Positions 36,090-43,846 of a DNA stretch of 64,000 nucleotides are shown here, piece by piece. Under the pieces are notes generated by a model, which saw only the letters and a list, made by a program, of their open reading frames with translations, did no database searches and had not been told where the DNA came from. The stretch spans positions 247,534 through 311,533 of the forward strand of contig NZ_JAJFZM010000003.1 of NCBI RefSeq assembly GCF_020733705.1. The letters are read 5' to 3'. The translations under genes and the position numbers were made by a program. Origin of the DNA: Nocardia australiensis (lineage in GTDB: Bacteria > Actinomycetota > Actinomycetes > Mycobacteriales > Mycobacteriaceae). Every line of letters starts with the position of its first letter. The stretch's first letter is position 1.

Positions 36090-36271
36090 GGACTCTCCTA
36101 GGGACAGCTGTATCAACCCGTGAACAGCACACGGCTCCTGGCTGTCAACACCAATCCGCAGGCTGCTATTCCCCATCTTGCCACCACCAGGACCCGGGCA
36201 GCACCCCGCCACCCGAGACCCACCGCACGCTCGGCTAACCGACCGCATTTCCCGCTGGGTGTCGCATCGAA

Positions 36272-36277
36272 TAGCCT
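36272..36277 (+). promoter_or_regulatory. -10 hexamer TAGCCT of leaderless DUF3043 gene
   Basis: TAGCCT is 7 nt before GTG 36285; no ribosome binding site. Confidence 0.5.
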
Positions 36278-36284
36278 GGTCGCT

Positions 36285-36956
36285 GTGAAATTGTTCCGTC
36301 GCGGCGAGTCCAGCACCACCGACGAGGGCGCCGATCAGACGGCGCGCTCGGACAGCGGCTCGGCAGCGGGCTCCACCCGCACGGCCACCCCGGCCACCGA
36401 AGGCAAGGGCCGTCCCACCCCGAAACGCCGTGACGCACAAGGCAAGCGCCGCGGCCCGGTCGCCCCCGCACCACTCACCGCGAAGGAGGCACGCGCCCGA
36501 CGCAAGGCCGCCCGCGGCAATAAGGAAGACCGCAAACTGGCCTCCGCCGAGCGGCGCCTCGCCGCCCAGGATCGACGCGCCAGAATGCTCGCCGGCGAGG
36601 ACAAGTACCTGCTGCCGCGCGACCAGGGCCCCGTGCGCGCGTTCGTACGCGACATCGTCGACGGCAGGCGCAACCTGGTCGGACTCTTCATGCCGATGGC
36701 ATTGGTGTTGATCTTGTCGATGTTCGTGGCGCCAGCGTGGCAGTCCATCGTCACGCTGGCGATGCTGGTGATGATGGCGTTCATGATCGCCGAGGGATTC
36801 ATGCTCGGCCGGATTGTGAACAACAGGGTTCGCGAACGATTCCCCGATAGCACCGACACCGGTTATCGACTCGGGTGGTACGCCTTCGTCCGCGCCTCAC
36901 AGATCCGTAAAATGCGGGCACCGAAGCCGCGGGTTCGGCCGGGGGACAGTATTTGA
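36285..36956 (+). CDS. DUF3043 membrane protein (Rv2206-like)
   Basis: 223 aa from GTG 36285, placed by the TAGCCT hexamer 7 nt upstream. Residues 1-100 are cytosolic, charged and rich in Lys, Arg and Glu (GPVAPAPLTAKEARARRKAA). RDIVDGRRNLVGLFMP leads into two membrane helices (about residues 130-180), and the tail GYRLGWYAFVRASQIRKMR is conserved in the DUF3043 family. Function is unknown. It is divergent from the A-type carrier gene as in M. tuberculosis. A repeat mosaic starts at its stop codon. Confidence 0.82.
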   Translation: MKLFRRGESSTTDEGADQTARSDSGSAAGSTRTATPATEGKGRPTPKRRDAQGKRRGPVAPAPLTAKEARARRKAARGNKEDRKLASAERRLAAQDRRARMLAGEDKYLLPRDQGPVRAFVRDIVDGRRNLVGLFMPMALVLILSMFVAPAWQSIVTLAMLVMMAFMIAEGFMLGRIVNNRVRERFPDSTDTGYRLGWYAFVRASQIRKMRAPKPRVRPGDSI

Positions 36957-37296
36957 TGGCAGCGCCTGCGGCGCTGCGTGTTCGCGGCCCCCTTTGGCTC
37001 GCGTCCGAGGGGCAAATACTTGCTCCTTCGTCGCATCGTATTTGCCCCTCGGACGCGAGCCGGCCGCGAACTTTAGTGCTCGGGCTCGCTTCGCTCGGAA
37101 GCTGTTGTTGTGGCGAGTGGGTACGTATGGGGGCTCGTGCGGCACCGACTGTTTCTGTACCCGTTAGGGGTTCTGTGCTTTGACAGTTGGGGTGGTGGTC
37201 CAGTTAGTGCTGTGTTTTGGCCGCTGCTGCGAACTTTTGGGCTCGGGCTCGCTTCGCTCGAGACTGGTGTCGTGCCTAGATGGATGGTCCCCGGGG
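36957..37296. repeat. Third intergenic repeat mosaic, inverted orientation
   Basis: About 340 bp carrying the modules in reverse order and on the opposite strand from the first two mosaics: module C (GCGTGTTCGCGGCCCC), the 66-bp palindrome (36996-37061), then module A reading into GTGCGGCACCGACTGTTTCTG. A second partial A module near 37245-37281 is cut by the IS982 remnant. A fragment of module A (GCTCGGGCTCGCTTC) reappears at 38281-38295 on the far side of the transposase, and another decayed piece at 38782-38825. Confidence 0.82.
36996..37061 (-). repeat. 66-bp palindromic repeat, copy 4 (inverted)
   Basis: Arms 36996-37019 and 37038-37061 are perfectly complementary over 24 bp. The 18-nt spacer is the reverse complement of the other copies with one change, which shows the orientation. 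Confidence 0.87.
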
Positions 37297-38213
37297 TCAG
37301 TGGTCGTAGGCGGTGAGTGATCGGTGGATTGGTGCGCCGACCTTGTCGTTGTGCCAGATGGTGGTGGTCGGCGCGAGGATCCGTTGCAGCACGCGGACCG
37401 CGACTCCGGCGGGGGTTCGGCCGCCGTGACGTTCGAGGTCGAGTTGGCCTTTCAGGGTTTGGTTGATCGATTCGATGGTTTGTCGCAGCGGTTTGAACAG
37501 GCGTTGGCCTGGCCGTTGGGCCTCGCCCTTGGGGGTCGGTCGTAGGAGGTGCGGACCCTGGCCGGCCAGTTCGTGCTCGAACGCGGCACCGAAGTATCCC
37601 TTGTCGCCGATCTATGTTTGGGCGGGCCGGTCAGCGACCAGGCTGGAGTCGGTGTCGAGAATGCCGAGGAGTGTGTCGCGCTCGTCGGCGTTGGCTCCGG
37701 CCAACGCGAACCCGATCGGCAGCCCGCCCCAGAGTGCAGATCAGATGTAGTCGTAGGCCCCGGAAGTAGCGGGAATGCCGAGGCGCAGTAGCCGTATTCG
37801 GCCCATCCGGCCAGGTTTGATCGGCGGACCGTTTCCTTGGATCGGCCGCACTCGAGCGGGGTCGAGTCCACGACCCAGACGTCGTCGGTTCACAGGGTCG
37901 TGTCGACCGAGAGTGCCCGGATCGCGTGGGTGATCAGGCCGGTAGCGGCGCGGAGCCGTTTGTTGTAGCCGGGTTGTTTGGGCAGGTAGCGGAACAGGTG
38001 CCCAAGATGCGCGCGGGCATGGCGCAGCCAACGGGCCTCGGAGGTGAACCCCAGCAGGGCCTGCATCACCGACAACGTCACCAGTTCGGCGTCGGTCAGC
38101 CGGGGCGTGAACCCGATTCGCGGCCGTGACGGTGCCAGATCCGGTGCGGTCTTCAGCAAGTCGTCGATCTTGACATAGAGTGCAGTCGCGAGGGTGTTGA
38201 TTTCGTTCTTCAC
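37297..38213 (-). pseudogene. Decayed IS982-family transposase
   Basis: The minus strand encodes an IS982-type transposase in pieces. GTG 38213 starts an intact 107-residue part (NTLATALYVKIDDLLK, GFTSEARWLRHARAHLGHLF, PKQPGYNKRLR). A TGA then replaces the Trp codon after LSVDTTL. The frame resumes as VVDSTPLECGRS...GWAEYGYCAS, shifts before the stretch encoding SRYFRGLRLHL, and shifts back near GLPIGFALAGANADER. A TAG interrupts QT-IGDKGYFG. The end (ESINQTLKGQLDLERHGG, IWHNDKVG, SLTAYDH) is intact. Two stops and at least two frameshifts make it inactive. Terminal inverted repeats were not identified. Confidence 0.85.
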
Positions 38214-38375
38214 ACAATGTCTTCAACACCCTCGCTTCAATCCATCACTGTCGACATTCATTGCGGGCCAGGTGATTTCAGCTCGGGCTCGCTTCACCGC
38301 CATCCGGGAACAGCTCTGTCGGGATGGTCGAGGGATCAATGTGGTCGAACGGAACAACGGGTCATGAGGGAGACG

Positions 38376-38723
38376 ATGATCACGGCGACTGCTGGTCAGG
38401 CGATTGTGGCGCGCTACTTCGAGATGTGGAACAACGGCGATACCTCGATCACCGAGCAGATCCTCAGCCCGCACTGGATCGACCACGACCACCCGGAGGT
38501 GACTGGCCCTGCCGATGTCAGTCTGGCCGTCGCGAAGGTTCGCGGGGCCCGCCCGGGCCTGCGTTTCCAGATCACCTCGCTGCTGGGAGACGGGGATCTG
38601 GTTGCGGCCGTGGGTCAGGTCGAAACCGGCGGCGACACACCTGCAAGTCGGCTGATCTGGCTGATCCGGCTCGAGGACGGCCTGATGGCCGAGATGTGGA
38701 CCTACAGCGGCGGCACCACCTGA
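38376..38723 (+). CDS. SnoaL-like (NTF2-fold) protein
   Basis: 115 aa from ATG 38376, with AGGGAG just upstream; ATG 38364 is an alternative. GQAIVARYFEMWNNGD, PHWIDHDHPE, RPGLRFQITSLLGDGDLVAAVGQVE and EDGLMAEMWTYSG give the standard SnoaL-like ester cyclase/NTF2 pattern with His and Asp lining the pocket. Substrate unknown; many relatives are uncharacterised stress or detoxification proteins. It is isolated between an IS remnant and a regulator, which suggests an acquired gene. Confidence 0.8.
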   Translation: MITATAGQAIVARYFEMWNNGDTSITEQILSPHWIDHDHPEVTGPADVSLAVAKVRGARPGLRFQITSLLGDGDLVAAVGQVETGGDTPASRLIWLIRLEDGLMAEMWTYSGGTT

Positions 38724-38876
38724 CCCGACACCGACAACAAACCGGCTGTCCACCCACCCGCCCCCTTGGAATTACTCGTCCAGTGGGCACGTAAGCGGGC
38801 TGGTGCGGCACCTACTTTTGTGGGTGGGGGCGAGGGGGCCGGTATTTGCTGTTCGACGTCCAGGGCACTGCTCTCT

Positions 38877-39059
38877 TCAGCGGTGGTGGGAGTGGGCGAG
38901 TATCGAGTCCAGGTCGTTTCGCAGGCGCTGGGCGTCGCGGTCGATGATGTTGGTTGATCCGGCTTGGTCTTGGCCGCTGGCGATGATCACGGCGAAACCG
39001 ATCAGGACTGCCATGCATACGATGAAAGTAATCATGGCAGTAATTTTGCGATCGACCAC
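38877..39059 (-). CDS. Small single-helix membrane protein, hypothetical
   Basis: 60 aa from GTG 39059. Charged start, one membrane helix (ITAMITFIVCMAVLIGFAVI), then a hydrophilic tail (STNIIDRDAQRLRNDLDSIL). Not recognised. It is divergent from the GlxA-type regulator gene, and its start lies inside an 8-bp inverted repeat that could bind that regulator. Coding is supported only by the hydrophobic pattern and context. Confidence 0.4.
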   Translation of the reverse strand: MVDRKITAMITFIVCMAVLIGFAVIIASGQDQAGSTNIIDRDAQRLRNDLDSILAHSHHR

Positions 39060-39075
39060 TTTCAGCCGAAAGTGG
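39056..39075. promoter_or_regulatory. Palindrome CCACTTTC-N4-GAAAGTGG
   Basis: Perfect 8-bp arms (39056-39063, 39068-39075) around AGCC, about 47 bp before the GlxA-type regulator start and overlapping the start of the divergent small gene. Candidate operator; it could also be a chance hairpin. Confidence 0.45.
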
Positions 39076-39109
39076 CAGTTCTGACATTATCCGTCAATAT
39101 TCAGCCAGT

Positions 39110-39115
39110 TACACT
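39110..39115 (+). promoter_or_regulatory. -10 hexamer TACACT of leaderless regulator gene
   Basis: TACACT is 6 nt before ATG 39122, with no ribosome binding site. Confidence 0.5.
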
Positions 39116-39121
39116 GGGTGG

Positions 39122-40108
39122 ATGCTGTCCAAGGTCGCCGTCGTTATTACCGACCGCCTCGCCATGTTCGAATTCGGGGTGGTCTGTGAGGTTTTCGGCC
39201 TCGATCGAACTGCGGACGGACTGCCGGGATTCGACTTCAAGGTCTGCGGGGTCGAACCGGGGAAGCCGCTTCGTTCGACGACGCCCGGTGTCACCGTCAC
39301 ACCGGAGTACGACCTGGGGGAACTCGTCAAGGCCGATCTGGTCGCGATTCCCGCTTTTCCGACCTCCGCAATGGGCGAGAGGCTCGATCCACGCATCGTC
39401 GGTGCGGTGCGGACGGCGGCCGATGCCGGGGCGATCGTACTGACGGTCTGTTCGGGCGCGTTCCTGGCCGGGGCGGCGGGGCTACTCGACGGTCGCAAAT
39501 GCACGACGCACTGGCGTTACGTCGACCAGCTCGCCGAACAGTTCCCGGCGGCGACCGTCGATCCGGACGTGCTGTTCGTCGACGAGGGCAAACTGATCAC
39601 CAGCGCGGGCACCGCCGCGGGCATCGACGCCTGCCTGCACCTGGTGCGGCGGGAAATCGGCAGCACCGCCGCCAATGCGATCGCCCGGCGCATGGTGGTG
39701 CCGCCACAGCGCGACGGCGGACAACGCCAATTCATCGAGCGCCCCGTTCCCGAGTGCACCTCCGACAGCCTCAGCACCACCCTGCAATGGATGAGCCAGA
39801 ACCTCGAGCGCGCGCACACCGTCGACGAGCTCGCCACCCGATCGACGATGTCGACCAGGACCTTCGCCCGCCGATTCGCCGCCGAAACCGGAACCACCCC
39901 GGTGAAATGGCTGACCAACCAGCGCGTTCTGTACGCCAAGCATCTACTGGAAGACACCGACGACAGCCTCGAACAGATCGCCTCCCAGGCCGGTTTCGGC
40001 TCCGGCGCGCTACTGCGTCACCATTTCCAGCGGATAGTCGGCATCGCCCCCACCGAATATCGCCGCCGCTTCGGTGGCGGACTCGCCGTCGAGTCCGACA
40101 GCGCGTAA
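39122..40108 (+). CDS. GlxA/FtrA-type transcriptional regulator (DJ-1/PfpI plus AraC HTH)
   Basis: 328 aa. Residues about 1-185 form a DJ-1/PfpI-like domain; the nucleophile-elbow equivalent is VLTVCSGAFLAGAAGLLDGR, followed by TTHWRYVDQL. The C-terminal AraC domain has two HTH units: HTVDELATRSTMSTRTFARR and DSLEQIASQAGFGSGALLRH, ending FQRIVGIAPTEYRRRF. Such proteins activate neighbouring catabolic or detoxification genes. Leaderless start at 39122. A palindrome upstream and a divergent small membrane gene are possible targets; the downstream neighbour is cobU but without evident regulatory link. Confidence 0.88.
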   Translation: MLSKVAVVITDRLAMFEFGVVCEVFGLDRTADGLPGFDFKVCGVEPGKPLRSTTPGVTVTPEYDLGELVKADLVAIPAFPTSAMGERLDPRIVGAVRTAADAGAIVLTVCSGAFLAGAAGLLDGRKCTTHWRYVDQLAEQFPAATVDPDVLFVDEGKLITSAGTAAGIDACLHLVRREIGSTAANAIARRMVVPPQRDGGQRQFIERPVPECTSDSLSTTLQWMSQNLERAHTVDELATRSTMSTRTFARRFAAETGTTPVKWLTNQRVLYAKHLLEDTDDSLEQIASQAGFGSGALLRHHFQRIVGIAPTEYRRRFGGGLAVESDSA

Positions 40109-40179
40109 ACCACGATCCGGGTGGATGCTGCCGCCTCATCTGCGGCACGGACCATATGGGGCCGGGCCGGGCCGGTTGA

Positions 40180-40185
40180 TACGGT
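40180..40185 (+). promoter_or_regulatory. -10 hexamer TACGGT of leaderless cobU
   Basis: TACGGT is 7 nt before GTG 40193, with no ribosome binding site. Confidence 0.5.
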
Positions 40186-40192
40186 GCTGCAC

Positions 40193-40741
40193 GTGTCCGA
40201 CACCCCACGCATCCCGCATCGCACGCTTGTGCTCGGCGGGGCCAGGTCCGGCAAGTCGGCCTTCGCGGAGGGTTTGATGGCCGACGCGGGCCCGGTGCGC
40301 TATCTCGCCACAGCGGTTCCCGATCCCGCCGATCTCGACTTCGCCGAACGGATCGCCAAGCATCGCGAGCGGCGGCCATCGGACTGGACGGTTGTCGAAA
40401 GTGCCGACCCAGCAACGGTTCTCGTCGAAGAGTTCGGCGCTGCGGGCGCCACTCTCATCGACGATATCGGTACCTGGCTGACCGCCCGCATCGATGCACG
40501 CGACGCCTGGAACGCTCCGCGCGGCACCGTCGCCCCCGACGCCGACGCACTGGTCGCCGCGGTCGCCGCCTATCGGCACCGTCTGGTGATCGTGAGCCCC
40601 GAGGTCGGTATGGGTGTCATTCCGGCCACCCGCTCCGGCCGCCTGTTCCGGGATGAAATCGGCACCCTCAACCAGCGCCTCGCACAGGTCTGCGACGAAG
40701 CCTTCCTGATTGTCGCTGGTATCCCGGTCCGCCTCCGGTAG
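40193..40741 (+). CDS. cobU: Adenosylcobinamide kinase / adenosylcobinamide-phosphate guanylyltransferase
   Basis: 182 aa from GTG 40193. N-terminal P-loop GGARSGKSAFAE, then RYLATAVPDPADLDFAERI, KHRERRPSDWTVVE (with the His used for guanylylation in the family), IDDIGTWLTA, and VSPEVGMGVIP...RLFRDEIGTLNQRLA. It phosphorylates and guanylylates adenosylcobinamide for nucleotide-loop assembly of cobalamin. cobT and cobS follow on the same strand, each with its own leader. Confidence 0.92.
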   Translation: MSDTPRIPHRTLVLGGARSGKSAFAEGLMADAGPVRYLATAVPDPADLDFAERIAKHRERRPSDWTVVESADPATVLVEEFGAAGATLIDDIGTWLTARIDARDAWNAPRGTVAPDADALVAAVAAYRHRLVIVSPEVGMGVIPATRSGRLFRDEIGTLNQRLAQVCDEAFLIVAGIPVRLR

Positions 40742-41007
40742 CGCGAATGGGTCTGGGAGGCTTCCCATTCGGCTCGCTGGCATTGACGTGCATCGAGGTC
40801 GACGCCCCTCGGTACGACGCCGAGCCGCCACCACGAAAGGCGCGGCCGCAGTGGCAGCACGTTCGCGGGGGTCGGCGAGGACCGATCGGACTCGTCCACG
40901 CACGGTGCGGCGGCGGCCCGGTCGCGGGCGGTGTGCGCGGCGATACCCGGTGCGGGCAATATTGAGCGGCGTACCAACGAACTGCCCTGACCTCGAGAGG
41001 CTCCACA

Positions 41008-42108
41008 GTGACACACGGATTCGGACCGGTTGCGCCACCTGATGCGCAGATTCGTGCGGCGGCACGGCAGCGGCAGGCACAGCTCACCAAGCCCGGCGGG
41101 TCATTGGGGCGGCTGGAGGAGCTCGGCAACTGGGTCGCCGCGTGTCAGGGTGTATGCCCGCCGAAGCAGTTCGAGCGGGCGCGAGTGGTGGTGTTCGCGG
41201 GCGATCACGGTGTCGCCCGGCATGGGGTGTCGGCGTATCCGAGCGCGGTAACCGCGCAAATGGTCACCAATTTCCTCGGCGGTGGCGCAGCGGTGAACGC
41301 ACTCGCCGCCGTGGCCGGGGCGACCGTGCGTGTTGCCGATATCTCCGTCGACGCGGATACCGATCCACAGGTGAGCCAGCACAAGGTGCGCCGGTCCAGT
41401 GGGGCCATCGACCGGGAAGACGCACTGAGCGCCGAACAGGTCCACGCGGCACTCGCCGCGGGTATCGCGATCGCCGACGAAGAGATCGACGCGGGCGCGG
41501 ATCTACTGATCGCGGGCGATATGGGAATCGGCAACACGACCCCCGCCACCGTGCTCATCGCGACACTCACCGACACTGAGCCCGTCGCCGCCATCGGCCG
41601 CGGCACCGGCATCGACGACGCGGGATGGGTACGCAAGGTGGCCGCGATCCGCGATGGCATGCGTCGCGCACGCCCGGTCGTAAAGGACCCGGTCGAACTG
41701 TTGCGCGTGGCTTCCGGCGCGGACTTCGCCGCCATGGCGGGATTCCTGGCCCAGGCCGCCACCCGCCGCACCCCGGTCATTCTCGACGGTGTAGTCGTCA
41801 CCGCGGCCGCGCTCGTCGCCGAGGACCTCGCTGCCGGTGCCGGCACGTGGTGGCTCGCAGGACATCTGTCTACCGAACCCGCGCACACCCTCGCACTGAA
41901 GCACCTTCGCATCGAACCGCTGATCGACTTGGGCATGCGCCTCGGTGAGGGGTCAGGCGCGCTCGCCGCGCTCTCCCTCTTACGGGCCGCCGTCGCCGCA
42001 CTGGCCGATATGTCGACCTTCGCCGAGGCGGGTGTCAGCACAGCCGACCCCGAAAACCCCGAGCCCGCAACCGAATCCAGCGACGCCAAACCGGACCTGA
42101 CGAAATGA
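41008..42108 (+). CDS. cobT: Nicotinate-nucleotide-dimethylbenzimidazole phosphoribosyltransferase
   Basis: 366 aa from GTG 41008, with GAGAGG 8 nt upstream. KPGGSLGRLEELG, VVVFAGDHGVARHGVSAYP, AGDMGIGNTTPA and the C-terminal MRLGEGSGALAALSLLRAAV are strong family segments, the last with the catalytic Glu. It activates the lower ligand as its ribotide for cobalamin. The 266 bp between cobU and cobT contain no recognised gene and no cobalamin riboswitch. Confidence 0.94.
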   Translation: MTHGFGPVAPPDAQIRAAARQRQAQLTKPGGSLGRLEELGNWVAACQGVCPPKQFERARVVVFAGDHGVARHGVSAYPSAVTAQMVTNFLGGGAAVNALAAVAGATVRVADISVDADTDPQVSQHKVRRSSGAIDREDALSAEQVHAALAAGIAIADEEIDAGADLLIAGDMGIGNTTPATVLIATLTDTEPVAAIGRGTGIDDAGWVRKVAAIRDGMRRARPVVKDPVELLRVASGADFAAMAGFLAQAATRRTPVILDGVVVTAAALVAEDLAAGAGTWWLAGHLSTEPAHTLALKHLRIEPLIDLGMRLGEGSGALAALSLLRAAVAALADMSTFAEAGVSTADPENPEPATESSDAKPDLTK

Positions 42109-42217
42109 TCGGGCGGTCGCCACTACCTGCGCGGGTCACGTTGGATGTCCCGCGACCTGACGACGGTATTCGCGCCCATCGGGTCGTCCTACCCGGCTCC
42201 GCGCCCTGGTACCACGC

Positions 42218-42970
42218 GTGAACAGCGTGCGGCTCACGGTATCCTGGCTGACGGTACTGCCGGTGCGCGGCCCGCACGAGGTGGACCGGACGGCAGCGAG
42301 ACGCGCAATCGCCTTGGCGCCGTTGGTCGGTGCGCTACTCGGGGTCACCGCGTCCGGGCTGTTGTTGGTACTGACATGGGTCGGTGCGGCAGCACCGCTG
42401 GCCGGACTGGTCGTGGTCGCCGCGTTGGCCCTCCTCACGCGCGGCATGCACCTGGACGGACTGGCCGACACCATCGACGGCCTCGGCAGCTATGGACCAC
42501 CCGAGCGTGCCAGACAGATCATGAAGAGCGGCGCCGCTGGACCATTCGGCGTCGCGGCCATTGTGTTTTCGATTGCTATCCAAGCATTTTCGTTTGCGGC
42601 GCTGGCACAGCACGAACGCTGGTTCGCCGTGATCTTCGCCGTGACGATCGGTCGCGTCGCGGCGGTTTTCGCTTGTCGCCACGGCCTCACCGCCGCGCCG
42701 GACTCGGGATTCGGTGCGCTCGTCGCCGGAACTCAAAACCGGCTCACCATCACGACCTGGATCGCCGTCGCATTGATCGCGAGCGCGTTCGCGGTCTCGG
42801 AGCACCACTGGCAAGGGCCGGTCGTGGCGGTGGTCACGCTCGGGATCGCGGCCATGTTGATTCGCCACTGTGCCCGGCGATTCGGCGGGCTCTCGGGCGA
42901 TATCCTCGGCGCGGTGATAGAAGTCTCGGTCGCCCTCGCCGCCGCCGGCCTATCGCTCGGCTTCGACTGA
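42218..42970 (+). CDS. cobS: Adenosylcobinamide-GDP ribazoletransferase (cobalamin synthase)
   Basis: 250 aa polytopic membrane protein. LTVSWLTVLPVRGPHEV is the family N-terminus; RGMHLDGLADTIDGLGSYGPPERARQIMKSG carries the Asp-rich Mg-binding motif DGLADxxDG, and GPFGVAAIVF follows. It joins adenosylcobinamide-GDP and alpha-ribazole at the membrane, completing cobalamin. GTG 42218, 109 nt after cobT. Confidence 0.93.
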   Translation: MNSVRLTVSWLTVLPVRGPHEVDRTAARRAIALAPLVGALLGVTASGLLLVLTWVGAAAPLAGLVVVAALALLTRGMHLDGLADTIDGLGSYGPPERARQIMKSGAAGPFGVAAIVFSIAIQAFSFAALAQHERWFAVIFAVTIGRVAAVFACRHGLTAAPDSGFGALVAGTQNRLTITTWIAVALIASAFAVSEHHWQGPVVAVVTLGIAAMLIRHCARRFGGLSGDILGAVIEVSVALAAAGLSLGFD

Positions 42971-43101
42971 CCAGGACGCGCACGGATAGTCCTCCCGAAA
43001 ACCAGGGCCGTTATGCGCGAATCGACACGTTTGTTGATCATCACAGTCTGAGTCACTGGAATTTTTCCGACTGCGGCGCGCCGATCGTCCAGGCCGGGCA
43101 A

Positions 43102-43107
43102 TAAGGT
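43102..43107 (+). promoter_or_regulatory. -10 hexamer TAAGGT of leaderless MBL hydrolase gene
   Basis: TAAGGT is 7 nt before ATG 43115. Part of it (AAGG) could alternatively act as a ribosome binding site. Confidence 0.4.
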
Positions 43108-43114
43108 GTGCGGT

Positions 43115-43828
43115 ATGTCTTCCGAGCGCCTATATTTTCGCCAGCTACTGTCCGGACGGGACTTCGCCGTGGGCGATCCGATCGCGACACAGATGCGAAA
43201 TTTCGCGTATCTGATCGGAGATCGGGAGACCGGGGAGTGCGTCGTGGTTGATCCGGCGTACGCGGCGGCCGATCTGGTCGACATCGCCGAGGGCGACGGG
43301 CTGCGGTTGACCGGTGTACTCGCCACCCACCACCACCCCGACCACGTGGGCGGCACCATGCTCGGATTCACGCTCGGTGGCGTGCGCGAGATGCTCGAAA
43401 AGACAAGCGTCCCAGTGCATGTGAATGCCGAGGAGCTGGACTGGGTGGCGAACGTCACCGGGATCGCGAAGAGCGAATTGACCGGGCATCAGCACAGCGA
43501 CAAGGTCTCCGTCGGCGCTTTCGACATCGAATTGCTGCACACCCCCGGCCACACCCCTGGCAGTCAGTGCTTCCTGCTCGACGATCGCCTGATTGCCGGA
43601 GACACCCTGTTCGTCGACGGCTGCGGCCGCACCGACTTCCCCGGTGGCGACTCGGACGCCATGTTCCGCAGTCTCCGCTACCTGGCCGAGCTCCCCAGCA
43701 ACCCCACCGTCTACCCCGGCCACTGGTACTCCGAAGCACCAAGCGCACCTCTGGCCTCGGTCAAAGACACCAACTACGTCATGCGCCCCAAGACCCTGGA
43801 CGAATGGCATACCTTCATGCCTAGCTGA
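43115..43828 (+). CDS. Metallo-beta-lactamase-fold hydrolase, glyoxalase II-like
   Basis: 237 aa. The metal motif is THHHPDHVGG; later ligands are in LHTPGHTPGSQCF, AGDTLFVDGCGRTDF and VYPGHWYSE. The order is that of the glyoxalase II/ETHE1-type branch. Thioester or persulfide hydrolysis is likely, with the thiol unknown (mycothiol in this group). ATG 43115 is preferred over an in-frame ATG 9 nt earlier. It is convergent with ilvE, 18 nt away. The M. tuberculosis block has no counterpart I recall at this point. Confidence 0.85.
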   Translation: MSSERLYFRQLLSGRDFAVGDPIATQMRNFAYLIGDRETGECVVVDPAYAAADLVDIAEGDGLRLTGVLATHHHPDHVGGTMLGFTLGGVREMLEKTSVPVHVNAEELDWVANVTGIAKSELTGHQHSDKVSVGAFDIELLHTPGHTPGSQCFLLDDRLIAGDTLFVDGCGRTDFPGGDSDAMFRSLRYLAELPSNPTVYPGHWYSEAPSAPLASVKDTNYVMRPKTLDEWHTFMPS

Positions 43829-43846
43829 ACCCGTTCGCCGACGGTG

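Noticed and set aside
40742..41007. Cobalamin riboswitch between cobU and cobT
   Set aside because: No B12-box-like sequence or expected stem order is seen; cobT has a normal ribosome site instead.
40710..41042. Arg-rich open frame between cobU and cobT
   Set aside because: Out of frame with both genes, composition typical of GC-rich non-coding frames, no start signal.
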